The position numbers were made by a program, and so were the translations under genes. The notes under the pieces were generated by a model that did no database searches, had not been told where the DNA came from, and was given only the letters and a program-made list of their open reading frames with translations. From Halieaceae bacterium (lineage in GTDB: Bacteria > Pseudomonadota > Gammaproteobacteria > Pseudomonadales > Halieaceae), in the NCBI GenBank assembly GCA_028277365.1, contig JANQGK010000129.1, positions 1 to 47,913 on the forward strand: a DNA stretch of 47,913 bases, written 5' to 3'. The stretch's first letter is position 1. The number at the start of each line of letters is the position of its first letter. Shown here piece by piece: positions 18,316 through 27,208 of the stretch.

Positions 18316-19251
18316 TCAGCCGAAGCTGCGCCCGGCCGCCCGCTGCGCCGCCTGGTCCTGCACCTCGAAAAACTGCGCTACGGTGCGCTCGATGATGGCG
18401 GCGGCTGGCTCTACCTCGTCGATCAGGCTGGCGGACTGGCCGATCAGCGCCACGCTGGCCTCCATGTCGCCGCCGAAATACAGGTCGAGGATATTGGAGA
18501 GGATCTTGGAGCCGTCGGCCCCCTCGCGCAGTTTGGCGGTGGTGTCGCTCTTGCGGGCCCGCACCGGGGGCATGCCGGCGGTGTTGACCAGCCAGGTATC
18601 GGTGTCGCCGGCCTCGACAATGGCGCTTTTGAAGTTTGCGTGCACCGGGCTTTCGGCGGCGGACACGAAGCGGGTACCCATCTGTATGCCCTCAGCGCCG
18701 GCGGCAAAGGCCGCCGCCATGCCGATGCCGTCGCTGATGCCGCCGGCGGCCACCATGGGAACATCGCAACGCCGGCGAATGCCCTGCAGCAGCGGCAGCA
18801 GGCCCACCGGGTCCGGGTTCTTGAAGCCGCCGCCTTCCGTCCCCTCGACGATCAGCCCGTCCACGCCGCACTCCACCGCCTTCATGGCGCTCTTCAGGGT
18901 GGCCACCGAGTGGTACACGGTGATGTCGGCGTCTTTCAGCATGCCGATGAACTTGGCGGGGTTGCCTGCGGAGGTGGTAACGAATCTAACACCGTTTTCC
19001 ACCACGAAGCGCACCATGCTGTCGTCGCGCAGGAACAGCAGCGGGAGGTTCACGCCGAAGGGCTGGTCGGTGAGCTCTGCCATGGCGCGGATTTCCCGCT
19101 GGCAGTTCTCGGTTTCGCCGGAAGAAGTTTCGATAATGCCGAAGCCACCGGCGTTGCAGACGGCAGAGGCGAGTTGGGAGCGGGCGATCCAGCCCATGGG
19201 CGACTGCATGATGGGATAGCGGCTGCCCAGGTGCGCAAGTACACGGTTCAT
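18316..19251 (-). CDS. Nitronate monooxygenase family (NPD/2-nitropropane dioxygenase-like)
   Basis: PIMQSPMGWIARSQLASAVCNAGGFGII, DGLIVEGTEGGG, PMVAAGGISDGIGMAAAFAAGAEGIQMGTRFV. Confidence 0.88.
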   Translation of the reverse strand: MNRVLAHLGSRYPIMQSPMGWIARSQLASAVCNAGGFGIIETSSGETENCQREIRAMAELTDQPFGVNLPLLFLRDDSMVRFVVENGVRFVTTSAGNPAKFIGMLKDADITVYHSVATLKSAMKAVECGVDGLIVEGTEGGGFKNPDPVGLLPLLQGIRRRCDVPMVAAGGISDGIGMAAAFAAGAEGIQMGTRFVSAAESPVHANFKSAIVEAGDTDTWLVNTAGMPPVRARKSDTTAKLREGADGSKILSNILDLYFGGDMEASVALIGQSASLIDEVEPAAAIIERTVAQFFEVQDQAAQRAAGRSFG

Positions 19252-19287
19252 TGGGGTTTGTAGATTCCTTGTAGACGGGGGCGGGGT

Positions 19288-20286
19288 TCAACCCCCGGTG
19301 GTGTTCATGAAGCGGACGATGTCGGGTGCTTCGTCCAGGTCGAAGTGGTGTTTCTCGGGTTTCAGGTCCATGGCCGCGACCAGCGCTTGCTGCAGGGTCT
19401 CATCGTCTATCGCGGGGTCGCGCAGCAGGGCGCGCAGGTCCATGCTGTGCTCGTTGCCCAGGCAAAGCAGCAGGCGGCCTTCCACGGTAACCCGTACCCG
19501 GTTACAGAGGTGACAGAAATTGTGGCTGTGGGGGGAAATGAACCCCACCCGGCTGTCGCTGCCGGCCACCGCCCAGTAACGCGAGGGCCCGCCGGTCTGT
19601 TCGGTGGTGGGGGTGAGTGAATAGCGGCTGCTGATCACCTCCCGCACCTCGTCGCTGGAGCAGAAGGTGAGCGCCCGGTCGTGATCGTCGATCAGCCCCA
19701 GCGGCATTTCCTCGATAAAGGAGATATCCAGGCCCTTGTCCAAGGCGAAGTCCACCAGGTCGAGAATCTCTTCCTCGTTGCGGCCCTTCATGATCACAGT
19801 GTTGAGCTTGATGCGCTCAAAGCCCGCGGCCCGAGCGGCGTCGACGCCCTTCAACACCTGCGCCAGGTCGCCGGTGCGGGTGATGCGGCGGAATTTGTCC
19901 GCATCCAGGCTGTCGAGGCTGATATTGATGCGCTTGACGCCTGCTGCCCGCAGCGGCCCGGCAAAGCGGTCGAGTTGGGAGCCGTTGGTGGTGATCACCA
20001 GTTCGTCGAGGCTGTCGAGGGCGCCCAGCTGCTCCACCAGATGCATGACGTTGTGGCGCACCAGCGGCTCACCGCCGGTGAGGCGTATCTTCTTCACGCC
20101 GAGGGCGGCGAAGGCGGCGCCCACCCGGTATAGCTCTTCGAGGCTTAGCACCTCGGCCCGTGGCACAAAGGTCATGTCTTCCGCCATGCAGTACACGCAG
20201 CGGAAATCACAGCGGTCAGTCACCGACAGGCGGATGTAATCTACCGTGCGGCCGAAGCGGTCTACCAGTGCGGGTGGATTCTGCAT
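19288..20286 (-). CDS. moaA: GTP 3',8-cyclase
   Basis: [20 protein letters not shown] radical SAM CxxxCxxC, C-terminal [23 protein letters not shown] cluster motif. Confidence 0.95.
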   Translation of the reverse strand: MQNPPALVDRFGRTVDYIRLSVTDRCDFRCVYCMAEDMTFVPRAEVLSLEELYRVGAAFAALGVKKIRLTGGEPLVRHNVMHLVEQLGALDSLDELVITTNGSQLDRFAGPLRAAGVKRINISLDSLDADKFRRITRTGDLAQVLKGVDAARAAGFERIKLNTVIMKGRNEEEILDLVDFALDKGLDISFIEEMPLGLIDDHDRALTFCSSDEVREVISSRYSLTPTTEQTGGPSRYWAVAGSDSRVGFISPHSHNFCHLCNRVRVTVEGRLLLCLGNEHSMDLRALLRDPAIDDETLQQALVAAMDLKPEKHHFDLDEAPDIVRFMNTTGG

Positions 20287-20360
20287 AGCCCACCGATTCT
20301 ACTGTGAATAATTCCGGTCCTCTAGTTACACTTAACAACCTCGCCACAGGGAGAATAACA

Positions 20361-21035
20361 ATGACAGGGCGTCTCGACGGCAAGCGCATTCTCATTACCC
20401 AGGCCGACGATTTCATGGGTCCCACTTTCAGCGCCGCCTTTCGGGCGGAAGGTGCCGAGGTGATTGAAGACCGCAGCGACCTGACGGTGCCAGAGGCGGC
20501 CGCCGAGGCGGTGGCCGCTGCGGGGGAAATCAACGTGCTGGTGGCCAACCTGGCCGCACCCTCGGATGCGGCCTACGCCGTCAAGGTCTCAGACGAACGC
20601 TGGAACCGCCTGTTCGACGCGATGGTGCACCCTCTGCACCGGCTGGTGCGCGCCGCGCTGCCCGACATGATGGGGCGCAAGGCGGGCAAGATCATCGTGG
20701 TGGGCAGTGCCACCGGCCTCAAGGCGGCGCCGGGTACCGCGCCCTACAGCGCCGCGCGCAGTGCCCAGGTGGGCTATGTGCGCAGCGTGGGTGTGGAGGC
20801 GGCCCGCTTCAACGTACAGATCAACCTGATCGCCCAGCATTTCGTGGAAAACCCCGACTACTTCTCGGAGGAGTTCCAGCAGACCGACGCCTTCAAGCAG
20901 CTGATAACGGAGGTGCCCGCCGGCCGCCTGGCGCGGCCTGAGGAGGACGCCGCCCTGGCCGTGTTCCTGGCCTCCAACGAATCCGATTTCTTCGTAGGGC
21001 AGGCGATCCCATTTTCCGGAGGCTGGGCACAATGA
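20361..21035 (+). CDS. Halohydrin dehalogenase-like SDR-fold protein (candidate HHDH)
   Basis: T-x4-F-x-G (TQADDFMG, residues 13-20) replaces the SDR TGxxxGxG loop. S116-x12-Y129-x3-R133 (SATGLKAAPGTAPYSAAR) replaces SDR S-Y-xxx-K. C-terminus GRLARPEEDAALAVFLASNESDFFVGQAIPFSGGW. Confidence 0.8.
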   Translation: MTGRLDGKRILITQADDFMGPTFSAAFRAEGAEVIEDRSDLTVPEAAAEAVAAAGEINVLVANLAAPSDAAYAVKVSDERWNRLFDAMVHPLHRLVRAALPDMMGRKAGKIIVVGSATGLKAAPGTAPYSAARSAQVGYVRSVGVEAARFNVQINLIAQHFVENPDYFSEEFQQTDAFKQLITEVPAGRLARPEEDAALAVFLASNESDFFVGQAIPFSGGWAQ

Positions 21036-22087
21036 TGCGCCTTGCCCTGGCGCTGGCCTGGTTGCTGGCGCAGTCCGGCTGGGCCGATACGCAGCGAGGA
21101 CCCTGCGACCCGGTCGATGGCATCACCTCGATCTGTGGCTTGTCGGCGCCGGAAGACATCGAGGTGCTGCCCGACGGCCGCTACCTGGTATTCAGCCAGA
21201 TGCACGAGGGGCTGGGCCTGTCGCTGCTGGACACCCGTGACGACAGCGTGCGCCCGCTCTACCCGCCGGGCGCGAGCCAGGTGGAGCCGGGCTGGGGTGA
21301 GGCCGACTGCGCAGCGCCCAACCCCGAGCAGATGTTGTTACACGGGATTCACCTGGCCCGGCGCGGCGACGGGCGCCTGCAGGTGCTGGCGGTAAACCAC
21401 GGCGGCCGTGAGTCGGTGGAGTTTTTCGAAATTCTCGAGCCCCGCCAGGACTTGCCGGTCGCCATCTGGCGCGGCTGTGTGATCACCCCCGAGCCGCTGT
21501 TCTTTAATGATGTGGTGAGCCTGTCTGATGGAGGCTTCCTTGCCACTCATATGTTCTCTCGCAATGCCCAGACCTGGGGCGCCATTAAGGCTCTGGCGGG
21601 ATCGGAAACCGGCCGCGTCTACCGCTGGCGACCCGCAAGCGGCTTTGAGGCCGTCCCCGGCACCGGGGTGCGTATGGCCAACGGTATTGCCATCGCCCCG
21701 GACGAGCGTCACTTCTTCCTCAATGCCTACCTGGGCAGTGAAGTGCGCAAGTATGCACTGGAGGGCGGCGAGCCGCTGGCGATTCTGCCCATCTCGCGGC
21801 CCGATAATTCCGCCTGGGACAGCCGCGGGCGGCTGCTGGTGGCGAGCCACGACGACAGCCTGGGCGCCATCGTCGACGGCCTGCCGCGCAGCGACGGCGG
21901 CCCGGTGGACCTGCGCTTCAAGATAGTCGCTATCGACCCGGACACATTGGAAACCGAGACCGTGCTGGAGCGTGAAGGCGCCCCGATGGGTGGAGGCACC
22001 GTGGCGGTGGATGCCGCGGACCACGTTTACATCGGTTCCTACGCCGGCGACCGCATCATAAAGTTCCCGCTGACGATTTCGCCGTGA
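21032..22087 (+). CDS. Secreted SMP-30/gluconolactonase/strictosidine-synthase-like beta-propeller (lactonase/arylesterase-like)
   Basis: Signal peptide; PEDIEVLPDGRYLVFSQ, FFNDVVSLSDGGFLATHM, MANGIAIAPDERHFFLNAYLGSEVRKYAL. ATGA overlap with the preceding stop. Confidence 0.75.
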   Translation: MMRLALALAWLLAQSGWADTQRGPCDPVDGITSICGLSAPEDIEVLPDGRYLVFSQMHEGLGLSLLDTRDDSVRPLYPPGASQVEPGWGEADCAAPNPEQMLLHGIHLARRGDGRLQVLAVNHGGRESVEFFEILEPRQDLPVAIWRGCVITPEPLFFNDVVSLSDGGFLATHMFSRNAQTWGAIKALAGSETGRVYRWRPASGFEAVPGTGVRMANGIAIAPDERHFFLNAYLGSEVRKYALEGGEPLAILPISRPDNSAWDSRGRLLVASHDDSLGAIVDGLPRSDGGPVDLRFKIVAIDPDTLETETVLEREGAPMGGGTVAVDAADHVYIGSYAGDRIIKFPLTISP

Positions 22088-23466
22088 CTGCCGGCCCGGT
22101 TCGCGCGATAGCATTGTTTGCCGGGCCGCTGCTGGCGCTGCTGGTGCTGGCCGGCATGCTGCAGGCGGGCTACTCGCGGGAGATTGCCGTGACCGCGCTG
22201 GTCGCCAGCTGGTGTGTGGTGTGGTGGATATTCGAACCGGTGCCGATCCCGGTGACCTCGTTGTTGCCGCTGGCCGTCCTGCCGCTGCTGGGCGTGTTGA
22301 CCCCGGCGGAAGTCGGCGCCGCCTACGGCAGCCCGCTGATTCTTCTTTTACTGGGTGGCTTCATCCTGTCCCGCGCTATGGAAACCAGCGGCGCCCATCG
22401 CCGGGTGGCGCTCAACATGATGCGCCTGTTCGGTGCCGACAGCGACCGGCGCCTCGTGTTTGGTTTCATGGCGGCGGCCGCCGGCCTCAGCATGTGGATT
22501 TCCAATACCGCCACCACCCTGATGCTGCTGCCGGTGGCCATGGCCATTATCGAGCGCGCCCGCGGCGAGGCGCTGGCGGTACCGCTGTTGCTGGGCATGG
22601 CCTACGCTGCCAGCGTGGGTGGGATTGCCACACCCATCGGCACACCCCCCAACCTGATCTTTATGCAGATCTACAGCGAGACGACCGGCGGTGAGATCAG
22701 CTTTGGCCGGTGGATCAGCTGGGGCCTGCCAGTGGTGCTGGTGATGGTGCCGCTGATGGGACTGTGGTTGACCCGCAGCCTGCGCGGTTCCAGCGATGTG
22801 GACCTGCCGGAGTCCGGCGCCTGGCGCATTGAAGAGAAGCGCGTGATGATCGTGTTCGCACTGACCGCGCTGGCCTGGGTAACCCGCACCGAGCCCTTCG
22901 GCGGCTGGCGCGCCTGGCTGAACCTGCCCCAGGCCAACGACGCCTCGGTGGCTCTGTTGGCGGTGGTGCTGATGTTTGTGGTACCCAACGGCAAGGGTGA
23001 GCGGCTGTTGAGCTGGGAGCAGGCGGTGAGCATTCCCTGGGGCGTGCTGATCCTGTTCTCCGGCGGCATCTGCCTGGCCAAGGGTTTTGTGGCCTCGGGC
23101 CTGTCCGGCGTGCTGGGTGAGTGGCTCGCCTCGCTCAACTACCTGCCGATCTGGCTGCTGATGGGCATCACCTGCCTCGTAGTGACCTTCATGACAGAAA
23201 CTACCAGCAATGTCGCCACCACCACACTGCTGATGCCGATACTGGCCGCCGCCGGCGTCGCTGCCGATATCGCCCCCGAAGTACTCATGGTGCCCGCCGC
23301 CATGACCGCCAGCTGCGCCTTCATGCTACCGGTGGCTACCGCGCCCAACACCGTGGTCTACGGCAGCGGTAAGATCACCGTGCAACGCATGGTGCGGGAG
23401 GGCTTTGTGCTCAATATGCTCGGCGTGTTGGTGGTGGCCAGTATCTGTTACTGGCGGCTGGTCTGA
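22084..23466 (+). CDS. SLC13/DASS family anion:sodium symporter
   Basis: Many TM segments; VTSLLPLAVLPLLGVLTPAEVGAAYGSPLILLLLGGFILSRAMETSGAHRRVAL, SNTATTLMLLPVAMAI, GIATPIGTPPNLIF, ETTSNVATTTLLMPI. GTGA overlap with the preceding gene. Confidence 0.9.
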   Translation: MTAGPVRAIALFAGPLLALLVLAGMLQAGYSREIAVTALVASWCVVWWIFEPVPIPVTSLLPLAVLPLLGVLTPAEVGAAYGSPLILLLLGGFILSRAMETSGAHRRVALNMMRLFGADSDRRLVFGFMAAAAGLSMWISNTATTLMLLPVAMAIIERARGEALAVPLLLGMAYAASVGGIATPIGTPPNLIFMQIYSETTGGEISFGRWISWGLPVVLVMVPLMGLWLTRSLRGSSDVDLPESGAWRIEEKRVMIVFALTALAWVTRTEPFGGWRAWLNLPQANDASVALLAVVLMFVVPNGKGERLLSWEQAVSIPWGVLILFSGGICLAKGFVASGLSGVLGEWLASLNYLPIWLLMGITCLVVTFMTETTSNVATTTLLMPILAAAGVAADIAPEVLMVPAAMTASCAFMLPVATAPNTVVYGSGKITVQRMVREGFVLNMLGVLVVASICYWRLV

Positions 23467-23647
23467 TACGGCAGCGCGGGAGCGGCCCCTTCCTCTGCTA
23501 GTGATGCTTGCCGATTCTCTGAAAGCAGTCACCACTCGCCTAACTCAAAGCCACTGTCGGACCTGTCCGTACCCCGAGGCCTAGATCGCTTGCTATTCTT
23601 CCAATGTATTCCCTTGATATGTGCGCACAGCCGCGCAGGAGTTACGC

Positions 23648-24184
23648 ATGAATCGAAGAAAGGTGATGCTCAGGACTTGTTTGCTGCCCCTCGCGCTTGT
23701 TTGTTCTCTAGTCTCAGCAGCGGACGAGCTTGACATGGTCATCAATGAGATTTTCTTTCTTCACGATGCGGAATCGCGATGGAATCAATACGCTGCGGAT
23801 TCCGTGCGACAAAAACGCGAAGCTATGGTGTACCCGGAACTCTACCAGGAAGAGTTGGATGGCTGGTTGCAAAACGAACTCTCCTGGGCAGGTGTGGAAC
23901 CGCTTTTTCGCAACGAAATGAAATCCAGATACACCGTTGACGAGCTGCTAAAGATCGCCGACTCCCTTAGAGATAATCCGTCGGGCTACCCAGAAGACTC
24001 CAACGTGAAAGGCTATGGGCCTGAGCTGTTCAATATCGGTGCCGCCGTCGCTCAACAGGTATATCCATCGTTGAACGCACGACTCGCCGAGCTACGGGCG
24101 CGAAATGAGATACATAAGCGCATCGATAAGCCAGGCGCCACTGTTTCTCGCAGTAGCGCACAGGAATCTCTCACCGATTATTGA
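23648..24184 (+). CDS. Hypothetical secreted protein
   Basis: Signal peptide MNRRKVMLRTCLLPLALVCSLVSAA; no family recognised. Upstream gttacgcATG context. Confidence 0.6.
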   Translation: MNRRKVMLRTCLLPLALVCSLVSAADELDMVINEIFFLHDAESRWNQYAADSVRQKREAMVYPELYQEELDGWLQNELSWAGVEPLFRNEMKSRYTVDELLKIADSLRDNPSGYPEDSNVKGYGPELFNIGAAVAQQVYPSLNARLAELRARNEIHKRIDKPGATVSRSSAQESLTDY

Positions 24185-24305
24185 CGAACCAAAGATGTAT
24201 GGGGCTGAGTGGACTTCCCACTGTTTCCCAGACACCTCTGGCTTGTATTGCCGAGCTTCCGGCCTCGAAGCTTTGCTCTGACCCTATTGGTAGAGAAGCC
24301 GAATC

Positions 24306-24794
24306 TCATTCGCCAGGGTCTAAGGAGCCGGATTCCTCGATCCCGGGTTCGTAGGGAGAAGCAGCCAACGTGCACTCCAGAACCCCTTCTTTGCCGGTAG
24401 CCTCGTCGACCATCTCCAGCTTGGAGCCTCCAACGAAGACCCCCATCTTTATGTACTGACGCACGAAATAATTCTTGCCCGCTTCAGCGTCCAACACCAG
24501 GCTGTTATCCCCAAACTCGGATTCGGTTGCCAGGGTATGCTCACCGGGAGGGACAACCGTGTAGAAATACGTCATCGGGGCTGTTTGTCCCAATGCTCTC
24601 CCATTTACAGTAACGGACTTTTTCAGCGCAGCACCAAAGTTGGAGTTCCTGTAGATGTAAATGCCCGCCATCTGCTCCGGTGGCGGATCAAATCTCTTGC
24701 GTGCGCTGTCTTCTTCGACGGTTGCCGTCGGGACGGACGCGCAGCCGGCAAGCAACGCAAATGCAACGGTAAGTCCCGCTAAGGTCGATCGCAT
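24306..24794 (-). CDS. DUF2846-like lipoprotein
   Basis: Lipobox FALLAGCAS; AGIYIYRNSNFGAALKKSVTVNGRALGQTAPMTYFYTVVPPGEHTLATESE pattern. Confidence 0.7.
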   Translation of the reverse strand: MRSTLAGLTVAFALLAGCASVPTATVEEDSARKRFDPPPEQMAGIYIYRNSNFGAALKKSVTVNGRALGQTAPMTYFYTVVPPGEHTLATESEFGDNSLVLDAEAGKNYFVRQYIKMGVFVGGSKLEMVDEATGKEGVLECTLAASPYEPGIEESGSLDPGE

Positions 24795-24809
24795 GGTTTC
24801 TCTCCCCGG

Positions 24810-25190
24810 TTATTCTTGTTCGATTTTTGCTGCCATCGGAATGACATAGCTAGCGGGATAATCGCGGTGCTTGTCTGTAATGGCGTCGGTGATGCCGAAA
24901 TCGATGAAAACGGCGCTCGCAACAATTTTGGCGCCAAGCGTACTTGGAATCATGCCCAGCGCTTCGCGGCCGTCTTTGGTCTTGCATTCATACCGGAGGT
25001 CATCGTCTGAGCGTCTCACAGGTATGGTGATCGGAATATCGGTACTCCAAATTCCACGCTTGTTTTCGAGTTTACAGGATCCCGACGAACCGTCGCTGAA
25101 CGAGAGTGCTATGGGGTCCATCGCATCGTTGGTAAGCGTGGCGCAGCCTACGACGCTCATGGTCGCAACGAGAATAAGAGGAGTTTTCAT
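24810..25190 (-). CDS. Hypothetical lipoprotein
   Basis: Lipobox MSVVGCAT; follows the same strand as the DUF2846-like gene with a 15-bp gap. Confidence 0.6.
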   Translation of the reverse strand: MKTPLILVATMSVVGCATLTNDAMDPIALSFSDGSSGSCKLENKRGIWSTDIPITIPVRRSDDDLRYECKTKDGREALGMIPSTLGAKIVASAVFIDFGITDAITDKHRDYPASYVIPMAAKIEQE

Positions 25191-25368
25191 AAGAACTGTC
25201 CCTGTTTATTTTTTTGCAAAGGGGCATGTACCCCGCACACCGATCATATTTGGGTTAATCGGGAGATGGAAAGAGAAGTTTTTGAAATTCAGCAACTCGC
25301 CTATAGCGCCCGCAATAAACTTGCGTTAGGCGACCCATGTGCAGCGCTCGGTTTAGTGGCTCCCGCCG

Positions 25369-25584
25369 CTAGGCGTCGTTATCCCCGGTGGCGGAGTCTT
25401 CCTTGCGCATACGCTGGTCCACGTAGCCGCTCAAGGCTGCCGCTGCGGCGCCGGTGATAAAGCCACCAAAGGCGCCGATCAAAACCGCCTTGGGCGCATC
25501 CCGGCCGATGACGTAAACGATGAGGCCGATGGCGCTGCCCAGGAAGGCCCCACTCGTGAGCCAGGTCAGCAGCATGGTTTTCAT
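25369..25584 (-). CDS. Small membrane protein, hypothetical
   Basis: MKTMLLTWLTSGAFLGSAIGLIVYVIGRDAPKAVLIGAFGGFITGAAAAALSGYVDQ; two predicted TM segments. ATG 25584 preferred. Confidence 0.6.
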   Translation of the reverse strand: MKTMLLTWLTSGAFLGSAIGLIVYVIGRDAPKAVLIGAFGGFITGAAAAALSGYVDQRMRKEDSATGDNDA

Positions 25585-25600
25585 GGTGTGGTCTCCGCCC

Positions 25601-26557
25601 TCAGAAGCTGAAGCTTTCCCCGACCAGGTCCTCAGAGACCTGCCAGAGATGCTCCGCGGTGGACAGTTCAAGCGCGTAGTCGCGCACGCCGTGGCTGGTC
25701 GATTCATTCTCGATGGGTGCTACGCCGCAGTCTTCCAGGTATATACCACCCTGGTTTTCCAGTTCCGGCGCGGTGGCGGCGTAGACCGAGGTGGCGGCAC
25801 CGGCGGCCACCGGCTTTAGCCGCCAGTTACCGATTTGCTCTGCGCGGGCATTGAGGAGAGCCTGGTCTGCCTCGTCCATATGGCGGCTCAGTTCGGTTTC
25901 GATGACCCCGGGGTGCACCGCGTAGGCGCGCACTCCGCGCTCCTTGAGCCGCGCGTCCAGTGCCACAGCGAACAGGATGTTGGCAGTCTTGGACTGGCCG
26001 TAGGCGACCCACTTGTTGTAACCGCGCGCGCTGAAGTCAAGATCATCGAAATTCACCGGCGCCATGTGGTGGGCCCTGGAGCTGAGCGCCACGACCCGCG
26101 AGGGCGCGCCTTTGAGCAGCGCCGGCACCAGGCGGCTGGTCATCAGGAAATGCCCCAGGTGGTTGGTGCCGAACTGCAGCTCGAAACCGTCCTCGGTCTT
26201 GAGTTCAGGGCAGCCCATGACGCCGGCATTGTTGATCAGGATATTCAGCGTATCGTGGCGCGCCAGGTAGGCATCAGTGAAGGCGCGCACGCTGGCCAGG
26301 GAGGCCAGATCCAGTTCCATTGCATCCACGGCCTGATTGCCAGTGGACTCGCGAATGCCGGCGGCCACAGTCTCGCCGCGGTCCATGTCGCGGGCGGTCA
26401 GGGTCACGGCAGCGCCGTGCGCAGCCAGGCTGCGGGCCGTCTCCACACCGAGACCGGCGGTGCCCCCGCTGACAAGGGCGCGGGCCTCGGTAAGGTCGAT
26501 GCCCTCCAATACCTGGTCGGTGGTGGTGTCGTGTCCAAAGTTGGCGCGGTCGCTCAT
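25601..26557 (-). CDS. SDR family oxidoreductase (retinol dehydrogenase-like)
   Basis: VSGGTAGLGVETARSLA, INNAGVMG, YGQSKTANILFA (YxxxK). Confidence 0.88.
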   Translation of the reverse strand: MSDRANFGHDTTTDQVLEGIDLTEARALVSGGTAGLGVETARSLAAHGAAVTLTARDMDRGETVAAGIRESTGNQAVDAMELDLASLASVRAFTDAYLARHDTLNILINNAGVMGCPELKTEDGFELQFGTNHLGHFLMTSRLVPALLKGAPSRVVALSSRAHHMAPVNFDDLDFSARGYNKWVAYGQSKTANILFAVALDARLKERGVRAYAVHPGVIETELSRHMDEADQALLNARAEQIGNWRLKPVAAGAATSVYAATAPELENQGGIYLEDCGVAPIENESTSHGVRDYALELSTAEHLWQVSEDLVGESFSF

Positions 26558-26594
26558 CGTGGCTCGCTGTTATTGTTCTCTCGGGGTTAGTTTA

Positions 26595-26623
26595 GTGCCG
26601 CCCCGGCGAGGCCGGGGCGGCAC
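26595..26623 (-). terminator. Strong GC stem-loop downstream of the peroxiredoxin gene
   Basis: GTGCCGCCCCGGC-gag-GCCGGGGCGGCAC, perfect 13-bp arms; no clear T-tract. Confidence 0.55.
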
Positions 26624-26639
26624 TGTGTTGGCTGCAGGG

Positions 26640-27119
26640 TTACAGCAGCTCCATAATCGCGTCCGCGGAGCTCACTTCGATGCCCGCACCCGGCTCAACA
26701 TTCAGATGGGTCACCGTGCTGTCGTCGACGACCATGGCGTAGCGCTGGCTGCGTTGGCCCATGCCGAAGCCGCTGCCGTCCAGCACCAGGCCCAGGGCCT
26801 CGGTAAGCTCACCGTTGCCGTCGGCCAACATGAGGATTTCAGAGGCATTCTGCGCCTCGCCCCAGGCGCCCATGACGAAGGCGTCGTTAACGGACAGGCA
26901 GGCGATGGTGTCGACACCGGCGGCTTTGATCTTGTCGGCATTCACCACGAAACCGGGCAGGTGGGTCATGGAGCAACCCGGGGTGAAGGCGCCCGGTACG
27001 GCGAACATCACCACTTTCTTGCCCGAGAACACCTCGTCCGTGGTGATGTCTTGCGGACCCTGGGGGCCCATAACTTTGAGGGTGGCGCTGGGTACTTTGT
27101 CGCCGACTTGGATGGTCAT
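26640..27119 (-). CDS. Peroxiredoxin, Prx5/AhpC-TSA family
   Basis: VGDKVPSATLKVMG, VVMFAVPGAFTPGCSMTHLPGFV catalytic motif, CLSVNDAFVMGAWG. Short start (27119) preferred over the ORF-track start. Confidence 0.92.
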   Translation of the reverse strand: MTIQVGDKVPSATLKVMGPQGPQDITTDEVFSGKKVVMFAVPGAFTPGCSMTHLPGFVVNADKIKAAGVDTIACLSVNDAFVMGAWGEAQNASEILMLADGNGELTEALGLVLDGSGFGMGQRSQRYAMVVDDSTVTHLNVEPGAGIEVSSADAIMELL

Positions 27120-27208
27120 GCTAATCTCCATGCAGTGAGGCGCCCTTGCGGGGCGAGGATTTCGGGCCGAGGCCCACTGCGAATGATTATAGACCCTGAA
27201 CCGCGCCG

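Noticed and set aside
24190-24300. Possible degraded insertion-sequence end (tgagtggacttcccactgtttcccagacacc)
   Set aside because: Feels IS-like, but no matching opposite end, no transposase remnant and no target duplication could be identified by eye.
23537-25332. Integron attC sites, because GCCTAAC and GTTAGGC match R-box consensus
   Set aside because: The two elements are 1.8 kb apart, no R'/R'' partner lies within about 60-140 bp of either, no integrase is seen and gene orientations are mixed. GCCTAAC also arises trivially at Ala-stop codons (for example near 29143).
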